Positions 9,332 to 18,907 of a stretch of DNA of 64,000 bases are shown piece after piece. The notes under the pieces were generated by a model. That model did no database searches. It was not told where the DNA came from and was given only the letters and a program-made list of their open reading frames with translations. Where the stretch lies: the NCBI RefSeq assembly GCF_023913515.1, contig NZ_CP099393.1, positions 124,001-188,000 of the forward strand, in the 5' to 3' direction. How positions within the stretch are numbered: the first letter of the stretch is position 1; every line of letters begins with the position of its first letter. The stretch comes from Natronococcus sp. CG52. Lineage in GTDB: Archaea; Halobacteriota; Halobacteria; Halobacteriales; Natrialbaceae. Both the position numbers and the translations under genes were made by a program.

Positions 9332-10468
9332 CTAGGTTGTGTTCGACGACATCGGTTCCAGTCCCTCTCGCCACAGCGGCCGTTCCGCGAGTTGCGTGAC
9401 GTTGTCATAGACCATTGGCACGTCCGAATCCGTGTAGTTGTCGTCGACGTATGCGTCCATCGAATCGCTGTTTCGGCTGAAGACATTCGGGACGTCCGTC
9501 GTGGGTCTGAGATAGGCGTTGCCGACGATACTCACAACCGTCGAGTCGTCCGTCCAGGTCCCAGTATCGGAGTTGTATATCTCGTTGTTGACGACGCTCT
9601 CCGTTCCGGCCTTCAGTCGCGGATTCCGGTCCTTGTTGTGCGCCCAAACGTTCCCGGCGAGCGTGACGTTCTCTGCGTAATTGCCGATAAGCGAGCCGTA
9701 GACCCGTGCACACTTCTCGTGGACCGAATCGTACAACCCTTCCGCGTGAATGTTGTTAGTGAACGTGGTGTCGACGGTGTTGTAGTCGACTGAGAGCGTC
9801 TGCTCGATACCCCAGGCCGTCGTTCAGTGGTCCCAGACGTTGTTCCTCGTGTCGTCGCCCGTCCTGCTGTCGGGGATCCAGTCCTCGTCGTCTCGGCCCG
9901 CGTCGCCGGCGAAAAAGCGTAGGTGCTGAACCACGCACTCGTCGGCCTGGATGTTCACCCCGCCGCGAACGAGGGCGACCCCTGGGGACGACGCCGTCTG
10001 ACCGGCCAGATAACACTTGTCGTGTGAGATCGGCATCCATCGATCCTCTCCGCCGAGGTCGATTACGCCGCTGGTCTTGAAGACTACCAGTCACTCGTGG
10101 TCCACGTCGATCGCCCGTTCGAACTGCTCGCGCGTGGACTCGGTGATCGTGATGACCGGCGTCTCGTCGTCGAGCCACGGGGCGGGTTCCGCAAAGCCAT
10201 CGTCCGGATCGAACGCCGATTTCGATGACGGGCCGTTTGCCGCCGATCGCCCACCGGATGCGTTTTCGGTGACCAACAGGTCGCCGTCGCTCGTGACGGT
10301 CCCAGAGGCGTCGGTTTCGATGACCGCCCGTTGGTCGTAGATCCGTCGACCCGATAACCCGCTTGCCTCGATACTGAACTCGCCCGGTTCTGTGAGCGTT
10401 TGCCGTTCGTCGGTTGCAACCTACTCAGACTGTGGCACTTCTCGATACTCAACGTATACTTCGGCCAT
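9332..10468 (-). pseudogene. FN3-like domain plus pectate lyase (PL1-like) remnant 2
   Basis: This is one nearly continuous minus-strand frame with nonsense codons. It begins MAEVYVEYREVPQSE, then an FN3-like segment (GEFSIEASGLSGRRIYDQRAVIET). The lyase domain follows: VITITESTREQFERA, FKTSGVIDLGG, LVRGGVNIQADECVVQHLRF, then NVTLAGNVWAHNKDRNPRLK. Stops replace expected residues after VPQSE, after DVDHE (TGA in place of a Trp codon near 10094) and after NNVWDH near 9826. Otherwise little is lost, so the gene died more recently than remnant 1. No signal peptide is seen at this start. Together with remnant 1 it shows past pectin use. Confidence 0.72.
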
Positions 10469-10641
10469 TTCCGAATCGTTTGCGTGCTGTACGGAACGTA
10501 TTACCGCATTAGTTCGTCTCACCGGTATTAGTTGGTTTAGTTCGTCACGGTCAGTGCCTTCTCAAGCCGGTCGCTACGTGCGTCGATAGTATTGCCGGAA
10601 GGGGAATCTACGTATGGAGAAGAACGAAATGGCTAGTTAGA

Positions 10642-12096
10642 ATGCCGACAGCGCATCGTAACTATGTCGATGGAGAGTGGGTAGAATCGCGTTCTGGAGA
10701 CACATTCGAGGTACTGAATCCCGCAAACACTAACGAAGTCGTCGGGGAGTTCCAGTCGTCGACCGCCGAGGACGCCGAAGCGGCCGTCGAGGCCGCGGTT
10801 GTCGCCGAGGAGGAGTGGGCGGCGACCCCCGGTCCCGAGCGCGGCGCGATCCTCGAGGAGACTGCTCAGATCCTCGATGAACAGAAGGAAGGGCTGACCG
10901 AGACGCTGACCCGCGAGGAGGGCAAGACCCTCGACGAGGCCAGCGGTGAAGTCCAGCGGGCGATCGATATCTTCCGCTACTACGCCCAGAAGGCCCGCGA
11001 CCTCGGCGGCGCCGTCAAATCCCCCAGCGGCGAGGACAAGAACCTCTACACCAAGCGCGAGCCGCTGGGCACCGTCGGACTGATCACGCCGTGGAACTAT
11101 CCCGTCGCGATCCCTGCCTGGAAGCTCGCGCCCGCGCTGGCGGCGGGCAACACGGCCGTCCTCAAGCCCGCCTCGGCGGCGCCGACCGTCGCCTGGAAGC
11201 TGATCGAGGCGCTCGACGAGGCCGGCCTCCCCGCCGGTGTCGCCAACTACGTCACCGGCTCAGGCAGCGAGGTCGGCGGCGTGCTGACCGAACACGAGGG
11301 CGTCGACGCCGTCTCCTTCACCGGTTCGACGGCGGTCGGCACCGCCGTCGCACAGGCCGCCGCGGACGACCTCAAGCGCGTCCAGTGCGAGATGGGCGGG
11401 AAGAACCCGACGGTCGTCATGCCCAGCGCCGACGTCAACGAGGCCGTCGACATTGTCGGCGCCGGTGCGTTCGGCGTCACCGGCCAGGCCTGTACCGCCT
11501 GCTCCCGCGCGATCGTCCACGAGGACATCTACGACGAGTTCCTCGAGGGGGTCGTCGACTACGCCGAGTCGATCGGGATCGCCCCTGGCGTCGAGAACGC
11601 GGACATGGGCCCCCACGTCACGAACAGCGAGCTCGAGGGCACTCTCGAGTACGTCGAGATTGCCGCCGAGGAGGACGGTGCGACCCTCGAGACCGGCGGC
11701 GAGCGCCTCACCGGCGACGAGTACGACGACGGCTACTACGTTGAGCCGGCGGTCTTCTCGGACGTGACCAACGACATGCGCATCGCCCAAGAGGAGGTCT
11801 TCGGCCCGGTGCTTGCGGTGCTGAAGGTCGGGAGCTTCGAGGAGGGCCTCGAGGTCGCCAACGACGTCGACTACGGTCTGTCGGCCAGCATCGTCACGCA
11901 GGACCTCACCGAGGCCAACGAGTTCGCCGAGAGCGTCGAGTCGGGCGTCGCGAAGGTCAACGAGAAGACGACCGGGCTCGAGCTCCACGTCCCCTTCGGC
12001 GGCTACAAGGGGTCCTCGACGGACACCTATCGCGAACAGGGCGACGCCGGGCTGGACTTCTTCACGTCGACGAAGACGGTCTATCTGAACTACTAG
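10642..12096 (+). CDS. xacF: 2-oxoglutarate semialdehyde dehydrogenase-type aldehyde dehydrogenase
   Basis: A full-length ALDH of 484 residues. It shows TPWNYPVAIPAWK, VLKPAS, SFTGST, the general-base Glu in CEMGGKNP near residue 250, and the catalytic cysteine region GQACTACSRA near residues 281-290. EEVFGPVLAV and FGGYKGSS follow. It resembles haloarchaeal enzymes that oxidise 2-oxoglutarate semialdehyde (2,5-dioxopentanoate) to 2-oxoglutarate, the last step of oxidative pentose and uronate degradation. The nearby DHDPS-family and enolase-superfamily genes supply the preceding steps. G+C is clearly higher than in the pseudogenes to its left. The ALDH family is certain; the exact substrate is inferred. 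Confidence 0.88.
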   Translation: MPTAHRNYVDGEWVESRSGDTFEVLNPANTNEVVGEFQSSTAEDAEAAVEAAVVAEEEWAATPGPERGAILEETAQILDEQKEGLTETLTREEGKTLDEASGEVQRAIDIFRYYAQKARDLGGAVKSPSGEDKNLYTKREPLGTVGLITPWNYPVAIPAWKLAPALAAGNTAVLKPASAAPTVAWKLIEALDEAGLPAGVANYVTGSGSEVGGVLTEHEGVDAVSFTGSTAVGTAVAQAAADDLKRVQCEMGGKNPTVVMPSADVNEAVDIVGAGAFGVTGQACTACSRAIVHEDIYDEFLEGVVDYAESIGIAPGVENADMGPHVTNSELEGTLEYVEIAAEEDGATLETGGERLTGDEYDDGYYVEPAVFSDVTNDMRIAQEEVFGPVLAVLKVGSFEEGLEVANDVDYGLSASIVTQDLTEANEFAESVESGVAKVNEKTTGLELHVPFGGYKGSSTDTYREQGDAGLDFFTSTKTVYLNY

Positions 12097-12128
12097 ACGG
12101 TCGCCATCACCGTCCCATAGCAAGCGGA

Positions 12129-12156
12129 TTTTTTCGTGCCGGCCCTCACGGGCCGG
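12129..12156 (+). terminator. T-tract and hairpin between convergent genes
   Basis: A run of six T at 12129-12134 lies 33 bases after the ALDH stop, followed by the inverted repeat CCGGCCC-TCAC-GGGCCGG at 12139-12156. Archaeal polymerase stops at U-tracts. The hairpin follows rather than precedes the T run, so it is not a classical intrinsic terminator. Confidence 0.4.
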
Positions 12157-12208
12157 TCGTTCGCGACGTAGCGGCTGCACTCGCGCCCGCGAGTTCGGAG
12201 ACGGCCGT

Positions 12209-13060
12209 TCACTCGCCGCCAAGGCGGGTCGGCGGGACGATCCCGGGGTGGTCGAGTCGGAGGCGGTCGCCGACCTCGACCTCCTCGATGACGCGCGGGT
12301 ACTCCCAGGGCGTGGCTGCCTTCGAGAGCGCGCCCGGGTCTGCCTGTATCGACCGCCACCGTCGCCAATGGGTCGGCACCAACCGGTCGATCCCGACGGC
12401 GTTCGCGGCGTCGATCACGTCCTGGGTGTCGTTGTACAGCTTCCGGCGGATGACGTCGCCGTCGTCTAGGAGACGGGCCGTCGTCCCGTACGACAGCATC
12501 CCCATGTCGACGTCGAACTCTTCGCCGACCTCGCGGAAGGCCTCGCAGGGACGGTTGTCGCCGCCGTGGAAGATCGTCCCCTCATCGTGCTCGAGGACGT
12601 AGGTAACGCTGCCATCGGCGTCGGGGTCACGGCCGTCACGGACGTGGATGGTCAGGTCGCCGACCTCGTAGCTGTCGCCGGGTTCGGCGACGATCTGCTT
12701 CTCCTCGAGGACGTCGCTAACGTCGTGATTCTCGTAACACTCTGGCGGCGCGTGCACCGATCCGCCGTGCTCGAGCAGGGGGCCGAACGAGGGCGGCCAG
12801 AAGTGGTCGCGGTGGTCGTGCGTGCAGAACACGGCGTCGCAGGCCTCGGCCCACTGCGGTTCCATCGGCACCGGCAGCATCCGCGCGATGTACTCGCGGT
12901 CCCGTTCGGTGCTGAAGTACGGGTCGATGAAGATCGTCGTTTCGGTCGTCCTGATCGCCCAGCCGGTCACGCCGAGGAACCACAGGGAGACGCCCTCGAC
13001 CGGCGACCCGTAGAGCTCCTCGCGGGCCCACCACTCCCCCCAGTCGCTGTTGACCGTCAT
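12209..13060 (-). CDS. MBL-fold metallo-hydrolase (UlaG-like)
   Basis: A 283-residue metallo-beta-lactamase-fold protein. The metal-binding motif is THDHRDHFWP near residues 80-89, with further ligands likely in IFHGGDN and PTHWRRW. The N-terminal beta-sandwich contains GVTGWAIRT and IFIDPYFS. UlaG relatives hydrolyse L-ascorbate-6-phosphate lactone, and others act as sugar lactonases. In this setting a lactone-opening role between a sugar dehydrogenase and a dehydratase is plausible but unproven. It is convergent with the ALDH gene and looks intact. Confidence 0.85.
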   Translation of the reverse strand: MTVNSDWGEWWAREELYGSPVEGVSLWFLGVTGWAIRTTETTIFIDPYFSTERDREYIARMLPVPMEPQWAEACDAVFCTHDHRDHFWPPSFGPLLEHGGSVHAPPECYENHDVSDVLEEKQIVAEPGDSYEVGDLTIHVRDGRDPDADGSVTYVLEHDEGTIFHGGDNRPCEAFREVGEEFDVDMGMLSYGTTARLLDDGDVIRRKLYNDTQDVIDAANAVGIDRLVPTHWRRWRSIQADPGALSKAATPWEYPRVIEEVEVGDRLRLDHPGIVPPTRLGGE

Positions 13061-13556
13061 CGACTCACCCGATAATCTGTACTGTGGGCCTCACTGTTGC
13101 GATCCATGCGAAACCGTTCCGCTCGGCGGTGCGTAAACCTTTCGGCGCGATTCCGCGTCGCAGGTACGGACCCGCTTCGCAGTAGTTTGTGATACGCTTT
13201 CGTTGTTCCGGCCGGAGTCTGGACCCGAGTCTCCCCGATTTCGGTACGTGCATGTGCCAACCTTTTGCTCTGCGCTTCCTCGCTTCGGTCGGTCGCTCGG
13301 CAAAACGGTGATGAAAAGCACTCCTCCCTCCCCTCCGGGTCGGTCGTCGGCCGGCCCGCTCGCTCCCTTTGGTCGCTCGCGGTGAGTGCACACTTCCCCG
13401 CCTCTCCTGTCCGGAGCTTTCGCGCTCAAAACCGAATATGAAACCGTGCTACTATCTACTGCTCAGCCGCGGAGATGAGGCTCTGTCGGTGGTCAACAGT
13501 CGAATCCCGATCCGGTGTCGGCCCAGATCTGTGGTCGTTACTCCGTTTCCACGTTC
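13061..13556. other. G+C-rich intergenic region
   Basis: About 500 bases between the MBL gene and the SDR gene. Low-complexity CTCGC and TCGGTCGGT-type sequence dominates 13260-13400. Open frames on both strands have no recognisable protein content. No RNA gene or clear promoter was identified. Confidence 0.4.
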
Positions 13557-14393
13557 TCACTCCGGCGGCGCGTCCCACTCCTCGCCGTCGTCTTGCGGAT
13601 CGTAGCCGATCCGCGCGCGAGCGTGTTCGAGGTCGTACCAGCGCCGGTGGTTGTCACTGACGCCGCTGAAGATATCGAACGCGACGCTGTCGTCCTGGAG
13701 ACAACAATCGATCTGGTGGGCGAAGTCCCGACGGGACTGCCACGTGGCTTTCATCCGGGCGACCTGTTCTTCGTACGCATCGCTGCCGCGCTTCCAATCG
13801 CCCTCCGCGACACCGATCTCGGCGTCACCGTAGGGATGGTCGTACTCCTCGCTTCGAACGCTGCAGATCCGGATCGCGTAGAACTGCCGTGGGTACTCAC
13901 AACCCTCGACGTAATACCGGCCCAGATCCTCGCCAAAACTCTTGGAAGCGCCGTAGTAGGAGTCGGGACGTACCGGATCGGTGTGATCGACGACGAGGTC
14001 GTGGTTGCACTCGTAGATTTCGGGGGCGTTCTCGATTTCGTACATCCCCATGACGTGGTTGGTCGAACCGAAGACGACCGAGTCGACTTCGGCTTCGCGG
14101 GCGGCCTCGAGGACATTGTACATCCCAACGATGTTGGGTTCGAAGATATCCTGCCAGTTGCCGTCAGTGTATGGGTAGGCGGCGAGGTGAACGATGGCGT
14201 CCTGCCCTTCGCAGGCCTCGCGGAGCGCCTCGTAGTCCGCGACGTCGCCCACGACCGTCTCGTACTCGGCGTAGGGCCCCTCATCTCGGTCCGACCGGTT
14301 GAAGTACGTAAATTCGTACCGGTCGTCGTCGTGCAAGTGATCGATGATTGCGGTACCGCACCGGCCGTACGAACCGGTCACTAGTACGTCCAT
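13557..14393 (-). CDS. NAD-dependent extended SDR (uronate or sugar dehydrogenase-like)
   Basis: A 278-residue extended short-chain dehydrogenase. The Rossmann motif is TGSYGRCGTA at residues 6-15, followed by VVGDVADY, IVHLAAYPY and the active-site YYGASK near residue 150. This subgroup includes uronate dehydrogenases and the haloarchaeal sugar dehydrogenases that oxidise C1 to a lactone. Substrate-binding segments such as STNHVMGMYE and RICSVRSEEYDH agree with a small hydrophilic sugar. Its place among dehydratase, DHDPS-family and semialdehyde dehydrogenase genes makes it a candidate first step. G-6-P or another sugar as substrate cannot be excluded. Confidence 0.8.
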   Translation of the reverse strand: MDVLVTGSYGRCGTAIIDHLHDDDRYEFTYFNRSDRDEGPYAEYETVVGDVADYEALREACEGQDAIVHLAAYPYTDGNWQDIFEPNIVGMYNVLEAAREAEVDSVVFGSTNHVMGMYEIENAPEIYECNHDLVVDHTDPVRPDSYYGASKSFGEDLGRYYVEGCEYPRQFYAIRICSVRSEEYDHPYGDAEIGVAEGDWKRGSDAYEEQVARMKATWQSRRDFAHQIDCCLQDDSVAFDIFSGVSDNHRRWYDLEHARARIGYDPQDDGEEWDAPPE

Positions 14394-14473
14394 ACGTATA
14401 GCCCGTCCGGGGAGACTATCAAAATACCGGTCCCGTAAGCGGGTGGCGCTGTCGGGCGGGTCCAGCGGACCGA

Positions 14474-14931
14474 TTACTCCATCATGACGGTCACCGATCC
14501 GTCGAAGTTCAGCAGAACGCGCTGGGTGACATCGCCGAAAATGGCCTTACCGGTTGGCGATCGTTTACGGCCGACGATAAAGACGTGATCACAGCCGAGT
14601 CGCTCGGCCGTTGACAGAACCTCGTCGTCGATGTCTGCTTCGTCGGTGATGGCCGTCTCGATATCGACGTTGACGTCGATATCGTCAACCACGTCCGCAG
14701 TGAACTCTTCGGCGACCTTTCGCGTCATCGCCGTTGCGTCGGTTTTTTCGTACGTGGTTCCCTCTATCTCTTCGACCCACGCGATCGCGTCGTTGTTCTC
14801 TTTGGCCGCATCGGGGTCGTCCACGCCAGCACCACCAGTTCCGCGGCGCCGTTTTGGGCGAACTCAGCGGCGTCGGTGAGAAGTCGTCTGTGGGTGTCGG
14901 TATCATCGATAGCGACGAGTGCACGCTGCAT
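14474..14931 (-). pseudogene. Universal stress protein A family, single frameshift
   Basis: The start MQRALVAIDDTDTHRRLL and the strand AAELVVLAW are in one frame. The rest, from VDDPDAAKENNDAIAWVEE to CDHVFIVGRKRSPTGKAIFGDVTQRVLLNFDGSVTVMME, is in another. The shift lies near 14825. The C-terminal ATP-binding-type pattern (GRKRSPTGKAIFGD) is the same as in the intact UspA at 49191-49640. The gene is otherwise complete at about 150 residues. A real recent mutation or a sequencing error are both possible. Confidence 0.8.
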
Positions 14932-15005
14932 ACCGGCTATCCTGGCCGGCAGTCGGATAAAGGTACTCCGCCGACGGGACGTGCCGTCGACCCGCCGATC
15001 GCAAC

Positions 15006-16139
15006 TCAGTCGTCCCGATACCGCTCGAGTGTGTCCTGATCGATCTCGATACCAAGCCCTGGTTCCTGTGGCACGTCGATGGTGCCACCTGACGGATCGA
15101 ACGGCGTCTCGAGGAGATCGCTGCGAAGCGGGTTCTCGCTGCGGTCGAACTCGATCAGCATTGGTTCGGGGACATTTCGCGTGTGGGGATAGTTCGAGAC
15201 GCTGGCGGCGAACTGCACCGCGGCGGCCATCCCAACGGCGCTGTTCCAGATGTGTGGCCTGACGGCGACGTTCTCGGTCGAGGCCATCCCGGCGATCAGC
15301 CGCGCCTCCGAGAGCCCGCCACAGCGGCCGAGGTTCGGCTGGACGATGTCGACCATCCGGTCGTCGATCAGCTGTTTGAACGCAAAGCGGCCGTAGTGGG
15401 CTTCGCCGGCGGCGATGGGAACGTCTATCTTCCCCCGCAGTTCTCGGTAGCCCGACCGGTTCTCCGGCGGAACCGGCTCTTCGATCCACGTCACGTCGTA
15501 CCCTGCAATGGCCTGTGCCGACTTGACGGCCTGGTGTGGCCGGTAGTTGCCGTTCATGTCGACCATCAGGTCGGCGTCCTCACCCATGATCTCACGTGCC
15601 GTACGCACGCGCTCGACGTCCGACTCGGTGCCAGCCCCGATCTTGATCTTCGCGGCGGTAAACCCCTTGTCGACGGTCTCGCGGATCGGTTCCTCGATCG
15701 GCCGGTCGGTCTCCGTGAAGTACATCGTCGAGGCATAGGGAGTCAGTTCCTCGCAGTGCGTTCCCCCGAGCAGCCGGTGAACCGGTCGGCCGACGGTCTT
15801 CCCGATGATATCCCAGCAGGCGATGTCGATCGCACTGACGGCGCTCTGAACGAACACGTCACCGCCGAAGTGATACGGATCGGTGTAGGATTCTTCGGCG
15901 AGCGACTCGACCTCGAACGGATCCATTCCGATGACGTTGTCGGCGAACAGTTCTTCAATCGTCGCCGTCGCGATCGGCCCCGGCGCGAACGCCTCCCCCC
16001 AGCCGACGGTCCCGTCGTCCGTCTCGAGACGCACCAGCGTCGTCCCGCGGTCGGTCCCGAAGCCCCGTGCGTCTCCGAGCCCTCGTCCGTCCGGCAATGA
16101 GTGTGCGAGCGGAATCACCTGAATATCTGTAATCTCCAT
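15006..16139 (-). CDS. Enolase-superfamily (mandelate racemase-type) sugar acid dehydratase
   Basis: A 377-residue protein with the full mandelate racemase-type residue set: K164-x-K166 in AAKIKIGAG, metal ligands D194 (VDMNGNY), E220 (TWIEEP) and E246 (AAGEAHY), and H296 in VRPHIWNS. The Lys/His pair is typical of aldonate or aldarate dehydratases that make 2-keto-3-deoxy acids. A sugar acid dehydratase between the SDR and a DHDPS-family enzyme matches its neighbours. Galactarate, glucarate, xylonate and arabinonate are all possible substrates. ATG 16139 lies about 27 nt after an ATTATATTG box on the minus strand (16163-16172), so the message is leaderless. It is divergent from the DHDPS-family gene. 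Confidence 0.88.
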   Translation of the reverse strand: MEITDIQVIPLAHSLPDGRGLGDARGFGTDRGTTLVRLETDDGTVGWGEAFAPGPIATATIEELFADNVIGMDPFEVESLAEESYTDPYHFGGDVFVQSAVSAIDIACWDIIGKTVGRPVHRLLGGTHCEELTPYASTMYFTETDRPIEEPIRETVDKGFTAAKIKIGAGTESDVERVRTAREIMGEDADLMVDMNGNYRPHQAVKSAQAIAGYDVTWIEEPVPPENRSGYRELRGKIDVPIAAGEAHYGRFAFKQLIDDRMVDIVQPNLGRCGGLSEARLIAGMASTENVAVRPHIWNSAVGMAAAVQFAASVSNYPHTRNVPEPMLIEFDRSENPLRSDLLETPFDPSGGTIDVPQEPGLGIEIDQDTLERYRDD

Positions 16140-16382
16140 GGAGAATTCGACAGAGCCCCGATCAATATAATTTACGTTGACCGGTCCAGTACGGCGCGTC
16201 TGCGAGACCTCGATGAGACCGCCTATTCACTGCTCTCTGTCTCCCCCGTACCGACGCAAGATCCAATTACAGAGGACAGCTCACTCTTACAGCAGAATCC
16301 GAACTGAGTACCGGTCCCAGCGGATGGCGTTGGAGTCGAAGACACATTTAATATGGATGTTCGTCATAGTGGTGAACAGTAC
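16140..16382. promoter_or_regulatory. Divergent promoter region, dehydratase and DHDPS-family gene
   Basis: On the minus strand an AT-rich TATA-like word at 16163-16172 is placed for ATG 16139. On the plus strand ACATTTAATA at 16342-16351 would start transcription near 16374, a few bases before ATG 16383. No copy of the GTTCCC-N5-GGGAAC repeat is present here. Confidence 0.5.
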
Positions 16383-17316
16383 ATGGCAAGAGTTGCCCTC
16401 AGAGATAGCTTTCGGGACGTTGCGTTCACCACCGCAACCCCGTTCAGCGACGATGGGTCCGAAGTTCTGTCTAACGAACTCGCCGACAACCTCGCGAAGC
16501 AGTACGACGCCGGCGCTCGCCTGTTCATTCCGTGTGGGAACACTGGCGAGTACTACTCGCTTACCGACGACGAGCGGATTGAAATCGTCGAAACCCACGT
16601 CGAGTCGACCGGCGATGATGCGACGATTGCCGGCGGCGCGGTCGGCAGCCTCGAGGAGGTCAACCGGCTCGCCAACGCCTACAAAGACGCCGGTGCGGAC
16701 GCGATCATGGTGATGCACCCAGATCATACCTACACCCACGAGGACGGACTGACAAACTACTATCATCGGATCTGCGACGCGACCGACCTTGGCGTAGTCA
16801 TCTACAAGCGCGGCCCCGGGGTCACGCGAGATACAATCTGCGAACTGAGCGAACGCGAGAACGTCGTCGTGGTGAAGTTCGCGGTGAACGACATCAAGGA
16901 GTTCTCGCAGACCGTCGCGGACGCGCCCGGTGACGTAACCTGGGTCAATGGGATCGCCGAGCGGTACGCCCTTGCGTTCGCCATCGAGGGCGTGACGGGG
17001 TACACTACCGGCCTCGGCAACTTCGCGCCGGAGACGACGCTGGCGCTGTTCGACGCCGTCGAGAACGAGAATTGGGAGCGGGCCCGGTCGATTCAGCGAC
17101 TGCTCCGCCCGATCGAGGACCTCCGCGAAGAGTCCGGCGAGGGGAACGCGCTCCCTGCCGCGAACAACGTCTCCGTGGTCAAGTACGGTATGGATCTCGC
17201 GGGGTATACGGGGCCCGGTTCGCGACCCGCTGGTCGAACTCGCCGACGACGACGCAGCACGTCTCGAGGAGTACTACGAGCAACTCCGGACCGCATCGAT
17301 TCAGGAACTGGTCTGA
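16383..17316 (+). pseudogene. DHDPS/N-acetylneuraminate lyase superfamily protein, 3' frameshift
   Basis: This TIM-barrel class I aldolase or dehydratase-type protein begins MARVALRDSFRDVAF. It contains PCGNTGEYYSL, the Tyr in VVIYKRGP and a Schiff-base Lys in VVVKFAVND. The family includes 2-keto-3-deoxy-pentonate dehydratases and 5-keto-4-deoxyglucarate dehydratases, which yield 2-oxoglutarate semialdehyde, the presumed ALDH substrate. At about 17211 one base is missing in ACGGGGCCC. The expected end, PVRDPLVELADDDAARLEEY to QELV, continues in the next frame to a stop at 17316. As written the protein has a foreign 37-residue tail, while the core and catalytic residues are intact. Activity may survive. 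Confidence 0.82.
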
Positions 17317-17428
17317 TTCCCTAGACCGCGAACGCGACGACATGACAGCCTGCCGTACCCGTTTCATAGAGATGCTATTACGTTCGATGAGTTGCGCGAT
17401 CGAATAGGGTCAGACGATTGACTACCGG

Positions 17429-18679
17429 CTACCTATTCTCATCGTCATAGTGGAACTCCGTCCACGGACCGTCGACGAACGGATACTCTTCAAGGATGTT
17501 GAGGTCGACGTCTACGCCGAGTCCAGGCGCGTCCGAGACGGTCATGCGCCCGTTCTCGATGGCCGGCTGTCCCTCGATTATGTCGAAAGCGAGATCGAAC
17601 GGGTACATGCCGGGGTCGGTCGTCGTGTCGGCGAGCGCTGGGTCGTCCTCGAAGACGGGGTACTCGAGCAGCCGAACGTCCGGTGCCGCGGCGACGAGAT
17701 GGGCGTTAGCCTGCAGACCGAGCCAGGTCCCGAAGTTGTGTGGGACGAATTCGACGTTCCTGCCGTCGCAGTACTCGATCGCGTCCCGACAGCCGGTAAA
17801 GCCCTCGTGGTGGCGGACATCGCCCTGCAGAAAGTCGATCGCACCGGTCTTCCCGAGCTCAACTAGTTCCGTTGGCGATTCCTCGCTCTCCCCGCCGGCC
17901 AGCGGCGCGCCGGTTTCGGCTAGGTCGATGTACCCGGCGTAATCATCGGGTTCGACCGGTTCCTCGATCCAGTAGGCGCCCCGGTCGGCGGCGTGTTCGA
18001 CCAGTTCTCGGACGGTGTCTCGGCCGTAGGACTCGCCGAGCTTCCACCAAGTGTGGACGTCGAGCATGATCTCGATGTCGTCGACCGCGTCGGCGAGGAG
18101 GTTGACCGTCCGGCGGTCGCCCTCGGGACCGACCCCGGGCCGGTACTTGTAGCCGAAAAAGCCCAGTTCCTCGAGCGTTTCGGCCTGCTCGACGTATCCC
18201 TCCGGCTCCATGTACATTCCGGCACTGGCGTACAATGGCATCTCAACCGTCGGATCGGTGCCGTACTCCTCGGCCAACAGTTCGTAGATCGGTGCCCCGA
18301 GTTCCTTCCCCCGGAGGTCGTACAGCGCGACGTCGACAGCCGAGATTGCTTCCGTCCGGAGGTTGGCGGGCAGATCCGTTTCGACGATCAGATCGTGGGC
18401 GTCGGCGATTTCGTCGATCGACTCGCCCTCGAGCGCGCCGGCGACGGACTCATCGACGACCTCGGCGAACGTCTCCTGCGAGTCGCCCTCGAAGTACTCG
18501 CGCATAGCCGAACTGCTCGCACCTGCCGTCGCGAACCCCCGGCGGCCGTCTCGCGTCTCGACGACGACGAGAACGACGTCCCGCTTGCGGAGCCGTCGCA
18601 CGCCACCGAAGAACGGACGATCCTGTATCGGGTCGATAGAAGATGAGAGAGCGTACCCTCTCACATCGGTGATATCCAT
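17429..18679 (-). CDS. Enolase-superfamily sugar acid dehydratase (second type)
   Basis: A 416-residue enolase-superfamily protein, only distantly related to the one at 15006. Likely catalytic and metal positions are K178-x-R180 (GYKYRPG), D207 and H209 (MLDVHTWW), E239 (YWIEEPV), E264 (AGGESEES) and H314 (FVPHNFGTW). The residue set fits an acid-sugar dehydratase; the substrate is unknown. A GATTTATAC box near 18703-18711 precedes ATG 18679 by about 27 nt, giving a leaderless message. The perfect 17-bp repeat at 18891 lies 212 bases upstream. A deleted paralogue sits at 21351-22099. Confidence 0.87.
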   Translation of the reverse strand: MDITDVRGYALSSSIDPIQDRPFFGGVRRLRKRDVVLVVVETRDGRRGFATAGASSSAMREYFEGDSQETFAEVVDESVAGALEGESIDEIADAHDLIVETDLPANLRTEAISAVDVALYDLRGKELGAPIYELLAEEYGTDPTVEMPLYASAGMYMEPEGYVEQAETLEELGFFGYKYRPGVGPEGDRRTVNLLADAVDDIEIMLDVHTWWKLGESYGRDTVRELVEHAADRGAYWIEEPVEPDDYAGYIDLAETGAPLAGGESEESPTELVELGKTGAIDFLQGDVRHHEGFTGCRDAIEYCDGRNVEFVPHNFGTWLGLQANAHLVAAAPDVRLLEYPVFEDDPALADTTTDPGMYPFDLAFDIIEGQPAIENGRMTVSDAPGLGVDVDLNILEEYPFVDGPWTEFHYDDENR

Positions 18680-18890
18680 ACCGACCTATTCGCACCTACC
18701 CGTATAAATCATCCGCGTCGATCACCATCTCGTGAATGACGTAGCGCCCCATCAAATCTCCGCCCTTGGTAACTGTTCGCACGAGTGGATTAACACCGCG
18801 TGACCGCTGTCTACTCGTTTGAATTGGATCGAAATCGGCTCGATCGGACCCGAGATTGAGCGAATTGACCGGACCGTTGACGCCGATCCC

Positions 18891-18907
18891 GTTCCCCATT
18901 CGGGAAC
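18891..18907. promoter_or_regulatory. Candidate operator, site 2
   Basis: GTTCCCCATTCGGGAAC is a perfect inverted repeat with 6-base arms and a 5-base centre, 212 bases upstream of the enolase-superfamily gene on the minus strand. It has the same arms and spacing as site 4 at 40313. The distance from the basal promoter is larger than usual for a repressor site, so activation or a role for a plus-strand transcript is possible. Confidence 0.55.

Noticed and set aside
11260-12222. Minus-strand open frame of 320 codons
   Set aside because: It is the antisense of the ALDH gene, with Arg/Val/Asp-rich text and no family resemblance.
13260-13400. Possible structured RNA in G+C-rich spacer
   Set aside because: Simple CTCG and TCGG repeats explain the apparent pairing; no tRNA, C/D or other RNA signature was seen.
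15183-16100. Plus-strand open frame of 305 codons
   Set aside because: It is the antisense of the enolase-superfamily gene at 15006-16139, whose active-site residues are all present.
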